From NCBI GenBank assembly GCA_015501605.1, contig JADNRZ010000011.1:1674001-1738000 (forward strand): a stretch of DNA of 64,000 nucleotides, written 5' to 3'. The stretch is from Panaeolus papilionaceus (Eukaryota > Basidiomycota > Agaricomycetes > Agaricales). Made by a program: the position numbers and the translations under genes. Under the pieces are notes generated by a model. It searched no databases. It saw nothing but the letters and a program-made list of their open reading frames with translations, and had not been told where the DNA came from. Positions 33,527-50,367 of the stretch are shown piece after piece (position 1 is the stretch's first letter; every line of letters starts with the position of its first letter).

Positions 33527-34708
33527 TTAATAATGCGATGCTAACTGGAGCTTTTTTACAGAGTCGTTTATCGACTCGAACAACCAACCCTTGTCACCTT
33601 GTGGGATATCACCCCGTTCTCGCAACGCAACCAGCCCCAAGAATAAGTCATACCACAATCTTTTTGTCTTCTGTCTCGGGATGACAACTAGTGGCTCACC
33701 ACCTGCTCCTCTATACCCCTCCCAAAACGCATCTGAAGGCCCTGGAGAAAAGAACAATGACTCCAATAGCGGGTCTCCGAACAGGGCTCGTGTAAGATTG
33801 GGCACAAGGGTTATATGAAGACTGGAAGAATTGTTCTCGCCCAGAGACAGTAATACATAGACGTCGTCCTCGGATTGAGTGAAGAGAGTCAATGATGGGA
33901 CTTCAGCATCGTCAAATAAGAAACTTCCGATTGCGCGCGATAGGAGGGATCGGACGAGGGTATATGGGATTTCGAGTGGTGCCGTGGATTTTTCTAGATC
34001 CTCGATCACAGTTTCCAGTAGGAGGGTGAATGTCTCTTGCCAGCTGTAGGATGGCTCGGAGGGCTCTTTCCCTCCTGGAAGGGGTAACCCAAACCAGTCG
34101 TTCTGAAGGTTGGAGTGTAGCTCACCAAACATCTGCCCGAGCCGTAGATCGATTGTAAGGAGTTGTTTCTGGCTGAGGGCTCCTGAGGAACGCGCCTCTG
34201 TGAGATTAATGGCTGTCTCTCCAGGCACTCGAGATGTGGGTGGAAGAAGCAGGAATGAGAAGGGTAGGAGGGTAAGGGACGTATCGAGGATCGGTTCGGT
34301 AGGTGACGGTCCTGGTGAAAATGAGAACGAAATACTGGTATGTTTCTGGACTTGCTTTAAGATATGTGCGATAGTTTCTAGGTTATTCGTGGGGTATTCA
34401 TCTTGTGATTTGTCTTGAGAGTCCGCCGAGATGATGAGGAAACTTGACAGCTTTGTAGCGGCTGATGTCGAGTGCTGTGTCGTGATAGAGATATCAAGTA
34501 TATATATACTTGTTGTAGAGGTATAACTGGATATTTGTTATCGGTTTTCAACGCCAATTTGTGGGGAAGTAGTCGCTGTGTTTTGTGGTGGGACTCACTT
34601 GTATCGAAGTTTGCTAGGTATCAGAGTGATGTTCTCTACAGTCGCATTTTCCGAGATATGACCACGGATGATACTTGTCGCCTGATCCTGGGAGAGGTTT
34701 GAAGCCAT
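33527..34708 (-). CDS. Possible phosphotransferase (APH/fructosamine-kinase-like) family protein
   Basis: First exon MASNLSQDQATSIIRGHISE, ending near LIPSKLR; a second exon continues with SISFSFSPGPSPTEPIL and LTLLPFSFLLPPTSRVPGE, then the long exon to the stop at 33527. LTIDLRLGQMFGELHSNLQN with DWFGLPLPGG resembles the helix after the hinge in aminoglycoside-phosphotransferase and fructosamine-kinase folds. IPYTLVRSLLSRAIGSFLFD and VPSLTLFTQSEDDVYVLL follow. A canonical catalytic HGD-x4-N motif and DFD metal site are not obvious in the exons I can join, so activity is doubtful. The C-terminus (WYDLFLGLVALRERGDIPQG onward) is helical, as in these folds. No signal peptide. I regard it as a real gene of uncertain family. 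Confidence 0.45.
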
Positions 34709-35105
34709 TATATATCCAGCGCTTCCGTGTATTGATTGAAGCTGAGAGCAAGAGTGAAGTCCCCGATTAGATAGCCACTCTCGGAGTCGCACTGATGGGG
34801 ATGGAGTTGGTCATCCTGATTTAGGAAATAGTGCCCCTGTCTACACATTTGGCTACCACCAATAAGTCATTTGATTCAGACTCCTCTTCCAATCGCTTAT
34901 GTATAAGTATGAAAAAATGACTATCGAAAATTAACTAGGAATCCGTAAACTATAAGTGTGGGTTATTGTCAGATGGGGAATCCTTCTCACAGTTGGCAAC
35001 GGCTTCTCAGATCAGTGATCATACGCTGAGTATATTGTGATCATATTTCATTTCTTTCATCAAGACAAAGGGATCAAATATAATCAACATAAGCTCAAGA
35101 TATAA
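34709..35105. other. Intergenic, no gene seen
   Basis: Between the kinase-like gene and the F-box pseudogene. AT-rich with no recognisable coding signal. Confidence 0.45.
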
Positions 35106-36758
35106 TCACCAATTAGAGAAGCCATTGCCCGCAGTGAGACCTCTCAAGGAATCTTCGAGGTCACAATGTGTTCCATCGAACATCTCTTCCTCCCAGGTTG
35201 CCGTTGACCACTTGAGTCTCAGTTCTTGACATACACTCAGTATGCGACAATAAAAGTCATCCGGCTCTTGTGACTGGGTAAGAATGAACTTGGTCTGTAT
35301 CGACCCAAACAGGAGATACCCACAAATGCTTGCGTCAATTTGGTTTCGTCGAACTCTCGTTGAGATTTATCGGTGTACAGCGTAATGTGGAAAGATCGGA
35401 GATGTCAACCCCATTCCGCATGATACTGGAAGGACCTGACGAACCCGTATAAATGACTGCGGTCCATTGTAGCGGCCAGAGTAGATGTCTCGGGAATGTA
35501 CCGCAATAACGAGCATATACCAATGGACTCTGGAAGGGTGACTTCTAAAGTGAACTCGACTGCCAGGTGCTTTAGCACGGGGAATGTACCAGTGGAGGAA
35601 ATGATTCCATAGTAAGAAAGTCCCACATGCGAGCGAATATGCAGAGTCTGGAGCGACGGGAAATTGAGACGACCAAGATATGAGAGAATGTAGACCTCGA
35701 AGGGCCTGAACGTTTTACAAAAGGTAACGATGAGCCGACGCAGATGGTAATGAGTTACTGCGTTGAGATTAGAAAAAGGCCCTGATTGCCGGATCATTCC
35801 ATTGCAGGTGAACCAGGCGTTTGCGGGGTTGGGGCACATCCGGAGGAAAAAATGCAAAGTACTTCGAGACAGGATACGATTCAGAAACAAGGTAGTCAAC
35901 TTAGACCATGGTGGCAGGCTCGAACTAGGGAGCTGCGCTATATCGTATGTACCAATTCTACGATCGTTCTCATCTATCCATCGGCGCGTTAACCAAAGAA
36001 AGATGCTCAATTCGCGTGTGAGGACCACGCCCATTGGATCGGTGCTTCCGCTTGTGGGTACGACTATCAAGAGGCTTTTAATTTTTGGAGCTGAAATGTT
36101 GGATTCAAGGAGTTTGTTCAACGCGGCATCCATTCCGTAACACCGCAAACCCAGTCGCGTCAGCCGACTGTGGCCCTCCACTCGGACAGTAACCAGTGAA
36201 CTAAGTCACAAAAGGCTTGCGACTGCACATTGTGCCCTTCTTCCACTTGAAAGCTAAGCGGAAATATACCGGAATTGTCGCCGAAGTGTTTGATATATTG
36301 AATTTTTTGAGGGTCGTGTCGTCCTTTAGTCAGACACAGGAGGGGTACGTCTTGCCATAGCGCTGTTGTTGCTTTGGCAATACTGTTCCAGGATTTAGAG
36401 ACTTGAAAAAGGGGAGCAGGTAAATAGCACGGAGCGCGCCAAAGTCCACTAGAGGAAGGGCCAACGACCTGGTGTTGGATTTTTGGAATGCGCTTTGGAG
36501 TTGTGATATTGGTTTAACGCGGGGTTGCAGATTTGCGACCTCATTTAGTTGTTCAATGGCCGGAGCATCGTTGTGAGTGAGAAGGCTGATTACCCATGCG
36601 GGTAGTTGAATGACGATCTGCAGTCGATCACTTATCGATCAGCGAGCTCCACAAGCAGCATGAAGCCTTCGGCCCACCTGTTCCAAATCAGCCGCCCAAG
36701 GCACTCGATGGTGATCCTCGTGCTCCGGTCTAAAGTCCAGCATTGTTGCAGAATCCAT
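35106..36758 (-). pseudogene. Decayed tandem copy of the neighbouring F-box gene
   Basis: Aligns over nearly its whole length with the intact gene at 37195-39010. The first exon MDSATMLDFRPEHEDHHRVP matches the intact first exon, and PAWVISLLTHNDAP matches PLWVIHLLASNDPP. The copy then jumps from the N-terminal region to LWRAPCYLPAPLFQVSKSWN, so the F-box core (LRRLPDDLLYHIFSHFHP in the intact gene) is deleted. Near 36178 a single base is missing, shifting the frame between LVHWLLSEW and EGHSRLTRLGLRC. A second shift occurs near 35410. The C-terminal end (ATWEEEMFDGTHCDLEDSL) is still recognisable, ending near 35106. At least three lesions make it a pseudogene. The leucine-rich middle remains open for 258 codons. 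Confidence 0.8.
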
Positions 36759-37194
36759 CAGGTATTGTAGAAAGAAAGGGAGATAAATTATAATATAAGG
36801 TGCTGGTCTTTAGCTCACAGATGGCGGGCTTTTGAAAGGAATTTGAAGGGCACAGATGTCAGGGCTGTGAGGAAAGTAAACATAGGTTTAGATTGCGAGG
36901 TTGATGTGGGGTGCGTGTGACGTCCTCTGATACTTCACGTTTGTTGGTATTAAATAATACGTTTTGAATCTGGAGTAAGAAGGGAACTTTACGTCTGAAG
37001 CTGGTTTTGCGTATTTTTCTGAACAAGATCTGGCGCCAAGGTAGTATGGATTCAATACCGAAATAGGCGCCGTCATCATGTGACGTCCCTTTATTTTAGG
37101 CGTTACTATTAGCCTTGTGGAAGTCATGAATCCTCTCATCGCCTTCGTTTCAGGGAATCAGCACGTTTTTCATAACGAGGGAATGATGTTAATT
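36759..37194. other. Intergenic between the F-box gene and its decayed copy
   Basis: No gene seen. It would have carried the promoter of the pseudogene and holds the 3' flank of the intact gene. Confidence 0.45.
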
Positions 37195-39010
37195 TCAAAA
37201 AGAAAAACCTTCCCTAAAAGTATCTTCAAGGGTATAAAGCGTCCCGTCATACATGCCTTCCTCCCATTTGGCCGTCGACATTCTGATCTTCGCATCGCTG
37301 CAGAGACCAAAAATTTTACGGAGGAGCTCTCTATCTGGCGCTTGTGTGTTCTCCTGAGCAACATGGATCTCTATCGACGGCTCATCTTCCTGATATGCCC
37401 ACGCCTGTGAAATGCCAAACAAAGCGCTACCGAATGCATCTAGGTGATTCTCGGTTTTAAACCAAAAGGCATCCTCAAACAAAGTGATTGTGAGGCACTG
37501 AATGTTTGGAAGAGGTTTTTTTTCGTCGTTAGCATGGCTTTGGAGGAAGTGAAATAGCTCAATCAGGTGGTTTGGGCCCATAGTGAGAATCACAGTCGTC
37601 GCTGTCGGAATTGTCTGTAATAGTGAGAAGATGTGCGCCATGCCAGTGGATTTCGAAAAATGCGTGCCAAAGGAAAATTCAACCAGGAAGTGCCTGAGTA
37701 AAGGGAACACGCCTGTCGGGGGTGAGCCGTGATCGTTTTCGAAGGCACAAATTGCGCGGACGTGGAATGTGTGAAGTGACGGGAATTTGACATCGCGAAT
37801 GTATGGGTAGAGGTATAAATCATTAGGGAGTTGTATAAATGAGATGATGAGCTGTTGTAGGCTTTTGTGGATGATGTTGGTATCCTCAGGAAAATCAACC
37901 TCATCGCCCAATCCGACACAGGACACCCAAGCATCTGTGAGGTTGGGACAGGTTTTTAAAAGGAAATGCCACTGTGACAACAGCAATGGATAGGTGAGAT
38001 ATAGCTTCGTGAGCCTGAACCACGAGGTTAGAATTAGAGCTGGAAGTATGAAGAGATCCTGTTGTGTCCTGCTTTGCTCGTCTTCCTCCATCCAAAGGTG
38101 GTTCAGCTTCGGAAACTTGTTCATGACGTTTGTGAGGACCTGTCCTCTTAGACCAGTGTCATGGTCAGAGATGACCACTGTGAACAGGAGACTTTTAAGC
38201 TCTGGTGCTGATATATTTGTTCCGAGGAGTGCCTCGGCCACATCATCCATTTGTGAACACCTTATACCAAGCCGAGTCATGCGGCTACAATCATCCCATT
38301 TCGACAGTAACCATTCAACCAAATCGCAAAAGGTCTTTGACTCGACCAAGCGTCCCTCTTCGACCTGCAAAGCAAGCGGTAGTGCGCCAGATAACCGACT
38401 GAAGCGTTCAATGAATTCACCCTGTCTGGAATCCTGTAGCCCATTTGGTAAACAGAGAAGATTCATCTCCTGCCACAGGGCAGGTGTAGCTTTGGCGATG
38501 CCGTTCCACCGTTTGGAGACCTGACAAAGAGGAGCTGGTAAGCAGCACGGTGCAGGCCATAGGCCATCGTGCATCGTGCAATATGTGGTTTTTGGGTGGA
38601 AGTGGGAGAAAATATGATAGAGAAGGTCGTCAGGAAGACGCCGAAGAGGTGATTGGATAATGTTATAGATGTGGTTGAGTTTCTGAAAGCGGAGATTGTC
38701 GGTTTGTTCTTGGGATTTTCTGGTTGCCTGGTCTAAATCCCGCCGTCGGTTTTCTTTTCTTCGCGTTAGTTCCTGTTTAGCATCCTTGCGCATCTTGGTG
38801 ATTGCTACTTGTTGGTCAATATTGGGAGGATCGTTACTGGCCAAAAGGTGAATAACCCATAGAGGTAGCACCACGACGATCTAAATATGATGGATTAGAT
38901 ATGAGTTCAGCAGACAATGATGAGCTTACTTTCTCTAGATCAGCTGGCCAATGTACTCGACCGTGATCTTTAAATTGCGATCCAAAGTGAATGGTAGATG
39001 AGAGTTCCAT
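37195..39010 (-). CDS. F-box protein with leucine-rich C-terminal region
   Basis: First exon MELSSTIHFGSQFKDHGRVH ends PADLEK and is joined to IVVVLPLWVIHLLASNDPP. A basic coiled coil follows (about residues 50-90, rich in Lys, Arg and Gln). The F-box is SPLRRLPDDLLYHIFSHFHP, with CQVSKRWNGIAKATPALWQE as its second half. The rest is a long leucine-rich substrate-recognition region with repeated L-x-x-L motifs (for example APELKSLLFTVV, FPSLHTFHVRAI). Stop at 37195; about 580 residues. F-box proteins link substrates to Skp1-cullin ubiquitin ligases; mushrooms carry hundreds of such fast-evolving genes, often in tandem. Substrate unknown. The only intron seen is after the first exon. Confidence 0.85.
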
Positions 39011-39241
39011 CAAGAGTTCGTAGGTCGAGAAGTAAGAAACTGGTCTTCAATGCGAGTGGCTAGTTAAAAACGTGCTTGTCGCAGGTTTCCATTGACGGGT
39101 GGCTGTTCCATGTGACATTTCTGATGAAGGGCGTTTTTTGTCTGTCAGTGTCAACATCTCTTTCTGGCCGAAACAAAAGCTTCTGCATAGACTGTTGCCT
39201 TGCATTTGGCTACTGGACGGTTACCATCTGGACGCGCAAGT

Positions 39242-39668
39242 TTAAGCCTCGTGCCAGGGAAGAGTGAACAACAAATGCATTGGATTAATCGCACCACAGG
39301 TAGAAAATTTTAGTTGTCTAAGCTGTAAGTATTCTTTTCCAACTACAATGTATCAATGACTAAGTGCTGGGGAGAACATAGTGATATACGCACCTCAGCC
39401 TCCAACTCTCTTCTAACGGTAAACTCCTCGTCTGCTTTGATGACTAGATGGTGGTCATCCAAATCCTCAATAATAAAGCTACGTTTCTCGTTCATCATTA
39501 AGAGAATTTGCTTCACAGCTGGATCACTGTATGTTGATTGAGAAGATAGAACGCAGCCAATTTGACAATTGTACGAACCAGATGAAAAGCACGCCTATAA
39601 ACAGGGCAAGTTGAGTCATAGAAATTCATAAAAATTGTAAACCTGCACGCGCCCTTGATAGCCTTCAT
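39242..39668 (-). CDS. TFB5: TFIIH subunit Tfb5/TTDA (GTF2H5)
   Basis: A small gene in short exons. Exon 1 encodes MKAIKG. A middle exon of about 17 nt gives VLFIC across its junction. The main exon reads DPAVKQILLMMNEKRSFIIE and DLDDHHLVIKADEEFTVRRE. This matches the known Tfb5/TTDA pattern: G-V-L-x-x-CDP-x-x-K-Q, then FII-x-D-[IL]-DD-x-H. Tfb5 is the smallest subunit of general transcription and repair factor TFIIH and stabilises the Tfb2 subunit. The first intron has no GT donor in the right phase; a GC-AG intron fits best. The end is less sure: splicing after ELEAE gives about 26 more residues and a stop at 39242, while readthrough gives a shorter tail. Known homologues have about 70 residues; this model has about 81. 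Confidence 0.7.
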
Positions 39669-40988
39669 CCTTCTCCCTCCTCACTCTGTGTATACCAGAT
39701 AACTATATGGAGACCCACACGGGAGTTCGGGAACAAGATTGCTCTCACGAACATGTATGTAACCATAACCCGAGTGATTTAAACCATAACCCACACTCCC
39801 CTGGACTCTCAAACCGGCCTCTCTCCGTCTTCTTCATAGCTATTTCAGACCAGGCGAAGCCTTCGTGGTACTTCAAGTGGCAGTCTAACAGCCAGAAAAA
39901 ATCCAGGTGTTATTAAAATAATAAAAAGAAGAGGGGGGGTTAAGCAGGGGGATACTACATATAAACGCAACAGGGAGTTCAGACTGAGGATGACCATCAC
40001 TGGTCTTGCTCAGAGGATCAGTTTAAAAGTCCACAGGTTACAGATACAGATAAACGGTTCTTGTACCCAGATTTGTACTGCCAGTGCTTTTCGTGCTTTT
40101 GCGACCCGGAATACCCTTGCCAGCAGCGATACCCATATTCATACTCATACCCGTGTCCGGCTTCTTTCTTCCTTGGGAGGAAGAACTTTTATTGGTGGGA
40201 CTGGGTTATATTCGCACTATCATCACGACCAACAAGACAGTTGCTCGCAACAGTCGTATTTGAAGGGATACAAGAGGAGTTTTAGCACTTCAAACCACCA
40301 CCAATTCAACAAGATGCCTCTTCCGTCTCAGGTTCACCCCGATGTCCCGTGAGTGTTTTGGCATTTTAAGTCGTGTTGATGGGGTACGCTGTGGTATGCG
40401 AGGTGTTGACGATGAGCAAAGGTTGAAGTTGGAAACGGAAGGGATTCAACCCATGTTCCGCGCGCCCAAGTTCAGCGCCTCGATAAAGAGATCTTTCATG
40501 CTAATTTATTTGATATTTTTATTTTATTTTATCCGATGCGGATGGCCGGTCTAATCTCTATTGGATCTTCTGTTTCTCATCCCCTCATCCCTTGCTTCCC
40601 TCGTCTCTAATTCTAATTCCTCTGCGGCGCCACACATTCCCGTCATCTCACCTGTCGGATATATTCTTTCCTCGACAACAAAACCGAATCGACCAGAACT
40701 ACCCCTGTTGTTGCCCCCATTCGTCCTGTAGGCCTTGGTTTACCGGATAACATTCTCAATCGTGCAGAAGAAGGTGTGTACCATATTAAACAACATGCAG
40801 TTGGCTGTCTACGACATATCATGACCAAGACATCGACTCCTCTTGCTCCAACCCCTTCTGTAGTCTGTCCTCACCCTGAACTGACGTCCTTTTGCTTTTT
40901 TCTTGTCCCCCCTTTCATCCACTCTTCACGATCGACTCTTTTTGAACGGTACCGATGACCAGCCTCTAAAAACCCTCCTAAACTCCCA
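39669..40988. other. Long intergenic region with a possible short coding exon
   Basis: Between Tfb5 and ribose-5-phosphate isomerase. At 40314 an ATG in good fungal context (AACAAG before ATG) starts MPLPSQVHPDVP and runs into a perfect GTGAGT donor; a later frame (about 40660-40850) reads VAPIRPVGLGLPDNILNRAE. These could be exons of an unrecognised small gene or of a 5' extended transcript. No domain is recognised. G-rich runs lie at about 39927-39955. Confidence 0.3.
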
Positions 40989-42250
40989 ATGGACCCCATT
41001 GAACAATCCAAGCTCTTGGCAGCTTACAAGGCTGTGGATGACTATGTCAAGCCTGAGCACAGGGTGCGGGGGTTTTCCATCTCTATAAAGGACAAAGAGG
41101 CTGAATTTTAGCTCGTGGAGATCAGATTATTGGAATTGGATCAGGTATGTGTTATCGACTTTAATTGGAGGGAGATATAACTGAATATTTCATGATTCAG
41201 GTTCTACGGTTCCTTATGTCGTCGACAGGATTGTACAGCAGGGTCATGAACTGAACAAGAACCGTGTCTTCATTCCTACAGGCAAGTTTACAACTATTAT
41301 TTGCCCATGTCATTGAGGGTAACAGCCTATATGAACAGGCTTCCAATCGAAGCAGCTCATCGTCGCTGCTGGCTTGTCACTCGGAGATGTTGACCAATAC
41401 CCGACCATCGACGTCACTCTTGACGGAGCAGATGAGTACGAAGAAGGAATCTCTTTTGTTGCTGGCCCTTCTGATGTAGGGTATGTATAGGGTTGACAAG
41501 GACCTCAACTGTGTCAAGGGTGGAGGAGCATGTCATTTGCGAGAGAAGGTGTTGGCTGAAGCAGCCAGAACGTGCGTCTTGATTAGCTTCGGCGTATCTG
41601 CGGTGGATAGTGCACTGACACGTAGCGATATAGCTTCATTCTCGTAGCTGACCATCGCAAGAATGTCGAATACCTCGGGACCAACGTGAGTGACATTCCA
41701 TTAGCAGTTCTTTATTCGCATTTGCTGAACAGCGGAACAGTTCAAACAAGGTGTCCCTATTGAAGTTGTTCCCTTTGCATATGCCAAGGTGCTTCAGAAT
41801 TTGCACCATGTTCTTGGATGCCCCGAGGCAACTCTTAGGATGGCCGTCAAGAAAGGTTGGTCGATGTTAATATTGTGGCTGGTTCAGAACTTGATATGAC
41901 TCCTTCTAGCTGGGCCTGTTGTGACTGATAACGGCAACTTTGTCATTGATGCGCCTTTCGGGAGGGATAAAATGGAAGACCCGTACATTGTGGGTATCAA
42001 TCCTCGGTTTCTAATGACAAAACTTAAGAAATCGTCGTCCACAGATTATGGCTCAGATCAAGATGCTCACTGGTGTCGTTGAAGTTGGATTATTCTGCAA
42101 AATGGCCAAAGCAGCATACTTTGGTAACCAGGTATGTTTAAATTATTTATTTATTTTTCTACTATTTTTCTAATAAATCCATAGGATGGATCTGTTTCTG
42201 TTCGCTCAGTTGATGGACCTCCTCTCCACATTCCTTCAGTTGAAGTTTGA
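40989..42250 (+). CDS. RKI1: Ribose-5-phosphate isomerase A
   Basis: Eight or so short exons join to MDPIEQSKLLAAYKAVDDYV, IIGIGSGSTVPYVVDRIVQQ, FQSKQLIVAAGLSLGDVDQY, PTIDVTLDGADE, VDKDLNCVKGGGACHLREKV, FILVADHRKN and PIEVVPFAYAKV. The C-terminus is IKMLTGVVEVGLFCKMAKAA and ends at 42250. Signature loops of the RpiA family are all present: GSGSTV (phosphate loop), DGADE with catalytic Asp residues, and KGGG with the catalytic Lys and Glu. The enzyme interconverts ribulose-5-phosphate and ribose-5-phosphate in the non-oxidative pentose phosphate pathway, in the cytosol. Length (about 270 residues) is normal. The AROM gene starts 162 bp downstream on the same strand. Confidence 0.93.
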
Positions 42251-42412
42251 AATTCAAATTGATGTATTAGTATTTAATCGGATGGATTTCGGCCGAATAA
42301 TTATCTAAATTCGATATTACCAAATGGAGACATTGATTCCAATGTAATCATCCAGTTATTTCGACCAATTTCTTTTTTTTTATTTCTTTCTTCATCACCA
42401 CCATCACCGACA

Positions 42413-47477
<5,065 letters not shown>

Positions 47478-48361
47478 GAAGGATTAGAATTGGAATGAAG
47501 GAGGCTTGGATGAAAAAAGGTTGCGGGTGGCCGCCTCTATTTGAATCATAATCACAATGTACTAGTATATTTTATTGTTGAATGTCATCGTCTTGGTTTG
47601 TATCTTCGTTTGTTGGGTGTGCCCACACTCCAGATGCAGTCCAGGTTCTCATGACAGCGATGACAAACTCTCGCAGCGTTTCATAGAGTGAAAAGCATAA
47701 TCATTTTGGGTAAGATTCTGTTTTATTTCATAAGTTCGGCATAAGGAGTTGTAGGATATTCGGAAGGCGAAAGGATACGGGTAAAAGAAATGTATGTAGG
47801 TCAAAACGAACGACTTGGCCAGGACCAAAAGGGTGGTGCTGCAAAAAAAGGGATGCAAAAGATGGACAAAAATTTGCTGCTACTGAGCCTTGGCCAAGTT
47901 GGATGGTAACCGGGAGTTTGGGGTATCCAGAGACAGTTTAAAAAGAAATGAAGAAATAAAAAAAAAGACAAAACAACAGATACGACAATAAGTAAACGAC
48001 GAGGAAATGTAAGCTGCGACAAGACGGGAGATAGAAATACGATATGTATGTAGAAGAGGAAAAGGGTGATACTGTAAGTATTAGAGTTGTGTAAAATCGT
48101 CCCCCATTGGTAGATAAGAAGAGGAGTTCGGTGGATGAGATCAAGGACGATGGAACGTACGGAGAAATAAAAGGTTGAAAAGGGGGAATAATGAAACAGG
48201 CAGGCAGCAAGTTGGGAGTAACAAAAAAAGACTGCAAGGGATACAATTTACCTGGAGACATGTTATTCCTCGTCTCATTATTTCTAAGGAGGAAGGATAT
48301 CTGGGTTCCATCAGATGCGAGAGAAAAAAAAAAGATAGGAGAGGTGGGGTCTGAGTTCGGC
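47478..48361. other. Convergent 3' region, no gene supported
   Basis: Between the stops of AROM and of the RGS protein. The plus strand is purine-rich with several A runs, consistent with untranslated 3' ends. Minus-strand open frames here are Phe/Ser-rich shadows of the purine tract. Confidence 0.5.
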
Positions 48362-49752
48362 TTATAGCCGGTGACCCGGAACGGCCCAGAATATCATGGT
48401 GAGGGCAGTCATGAAGGCCGTTACAAGAACGCTGACCCAGATAGCACGGCCCAGGAGGAGTTTCTTCACGTATGGCTCACGGATAGTGAGGGTGCGGAAC
48501 GGTGTCGTCTCAGATTGGCCAAGGAAGACCAAAATGGGATCCAATTCATATTGGTGCGACACGAGGAATAGGACGGCAAAGAAAAAGGGAATAAACAACT
48601 GTGCACAAAAGAAAGGTTATCAGAAATTGCACGTAAGGATTGAATGGAACCGCAAAAAATAATGTGATGAAACTTACGAAGAAGCGTTTTGATTTAGGTT
48701 GTACATCCAGGAATATGAGGGAAAATGCGACAGCGAGACCTATCCAAAGGATGATAAGGCCTAGCACGAGCCTCACCAACGCCGAGATGGGGGTCAGATT
48801 TCCAAAGGCCTTGGAGCGTAAGAAACGAGGAAAGGCGTCCTGTTCCATGGCGCGGAAACAGTACTCCTTCTGGGCATGGAAAATGTCGGGGATTTGTGCC
48901 AGAAGGGCAAGCTCTGTCTGAGACTTTGGCTCCTGAGTACTGCTAAGTGGGAAACTGTGGATGCGGAGAGCAGGGGGAAGGTAAATTTCGTGGTTTTCTG
49001 GGGAGTTGACGGCATTGCCAGCGGGAGAGAGGTAGCGGTAGAAGATGCGTTCTGCTGATGCAATGAGATCCAGCTTTGAAATTGCTGCTGAGCGAGGAAT
49101 AACTGTAGGTGCCCTAGACGCTCGTCGGAGGTTGAAGAGCGTTGGTGTGCGTCCTGACAGGGAGAATGGTGTTGTCGAGCGCGGCTGCTCCTTATCGAGT
49201 CCGTCAACGGGTGACGCAGATGCAACACGCGTGTGTTCCGATGGGTTGGCAGTACCAGGTCGTGGACTTGTTGAGCGTCCTCCCCTGTCCTCTCCAATAG
49301 CAGCCAAATTCCGTCTATCTGCTTCAGACAACATTTCCCCAGTGCTCGTTGTGCTCCGCTTGGTTCCTCCACCATCGCCGCTGAGACCTACAACGGTTCC
49401 GTAAATTGACCCTCTTCTCCTAGCATAGTCCCAGTATTGCGGCCAGTCATCCTTAATAGTACGACCTGTCTTGCGAACATCCTTGAAATATGCCCTGCAA
49501 AGATTCTCGTGCTGTTGAACGTCTAACCAAAAGTCTAGGATATCTTCTGCTCCTTCACGTTGTAGGAATAAACTAAAAGATGGTAGAAGTCAGAATATAT
49601 ACTTGAGGATGAATTTTATAGACTCACTAAAACATGAAAAGATCTACTGGTGGTCTTGTTCTCCTTGAGAGAACCTCAGTGAAGGAGGGCAGACGATGCT
49701 TGCGCTCGCTTGCCCAGTCATCATGTTGCCTCTTTTCCTTCTCGTCGCTCAT
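48362..49752 (-). CDS. RGS-domain membrane protein (Rax1-like)
   Basis: Starts MSDEKEKRQHDDWASERKHR, then LPSFTEVLSRRTRPPVDLFM, joined by splicing to LFLQREGAEDILDFWLDVQQ, HENLCRAYFKDV. This is the first half of an RGS domain. The second half is ASAERIFYRYLSPAGNAV, EIYLPPALR and FHAQKEYCFRAMEQDAFPRF, separated by a Ser/Arg/Pro-rich insert of about 110 residues. Then come three helices: VRLVLGLIILWIGLAVAFSL, LFIPFFFAVLFLVSHQYEL and IWVSVLVTAFMTALTMIFW. An RGS domain followed by C-terminal membrane spans is the layout of yeast Rax1 (bud-site selection, cell polarity). G-alpha GTPase activation is uncertain because the RGS domain is split. Stop at 48362. It shares a 212-bp divergent promoter with the NDUFA2 gene. 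Confidence 0.8.
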
Positions 49753-49964
49753 TGTGTAATTAATCTGTGGTCGATAAGGAGAGTGGCTGGCACAGCAGCG
49801 AAAAGGAAATCGTCGTTGTCGTCCTCGTCGTCGTCGATGGCAAACAAGCGTGGGTTCCAAACCTTTGCTTGTTGATTTCCTGGTAACTGCTTACATAATA
49901 ATACAACACTCATTCCTTCCGAAATCGGCCAAACCCTCTCTGCACTTTCCTGTCCTCCGCCAGT
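49753..49964. promoter_or_regulatory. Bidirectional promoter between the RGS and NDUFA2 genes
   Basis: A gap of 212 bp between divergent start codons. Both core promoters and 5' leaders must lie within it. It contains a GTCGTCGTCGTCC-type trinucleotide run near 49815-49835. Confidence 0.5.
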
Positions 49965-50367
49965 ATGAGTCTTGCTAGAGCATTGTCACCAGCCCTCAGG
50001 GAGATTAGAATTCTGTGTTCTCAGACTGGTCCAGCATCGGCGGGAACTAGGTTATTTTCCCTGATTTATTTGGAAATTTATTACATCTTTCTAACGAATA
50101 AATTCCAGACAGTTCATTATTTCAAAATACCCAGTTATCAAGAAACATAACCCAGACCTCCCCGTTCTCGTCAGAGAAGCTAATGGAACACCTGCAAGGG
50201 TGTTTGCTAGGTTTGGTGCGTGTTAATGAAACGGCGGTTATAAGTCCTCGTGCTAACCTTCCCAATACCATTCATTAGAACGTGGCCTCGAGAAACATGT
50301 TGAACTTGACAACCTGTCAGCAGCAGAAGTCGAAAGCAAAGTCGGACAACTGCTATCCTCGTCATGA
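49965..50367 (+). CDS. NADH:ubiquinone oxidoreductase subunit NDUFA2 (B8)
   Basis: Three exons: MSLARALSPALREIRILCSQ, TGPASAGTR; then QFIISKYPVIKKHNPDLPVL, VREANGTPARVFARF; then ERGLEKHVELDNLSAAEVES, KVGQLLSSS, stop at 50365. Introns of about 58 and 63 nt have GT..AG ends and keep the frame. The thioredoxin-like fold with the Cys in the first exon, the FxxxxYPxIKKxNP segment and the VREANGTPARVFARF strand are diagnostic for the complex I accessory subunit NDUFA2/B8 of the inner mitochondrial membrane. The length, about 93 residues, is typical. Confidence 0.92.

Noticed and set aside
47938..48261. Minus-strand frame of 107 codons after AROM
   Set aside because: Phe/Ser/Tyr-rich translation of a purine-rich 3' untranslated stretch; no homology recognised.
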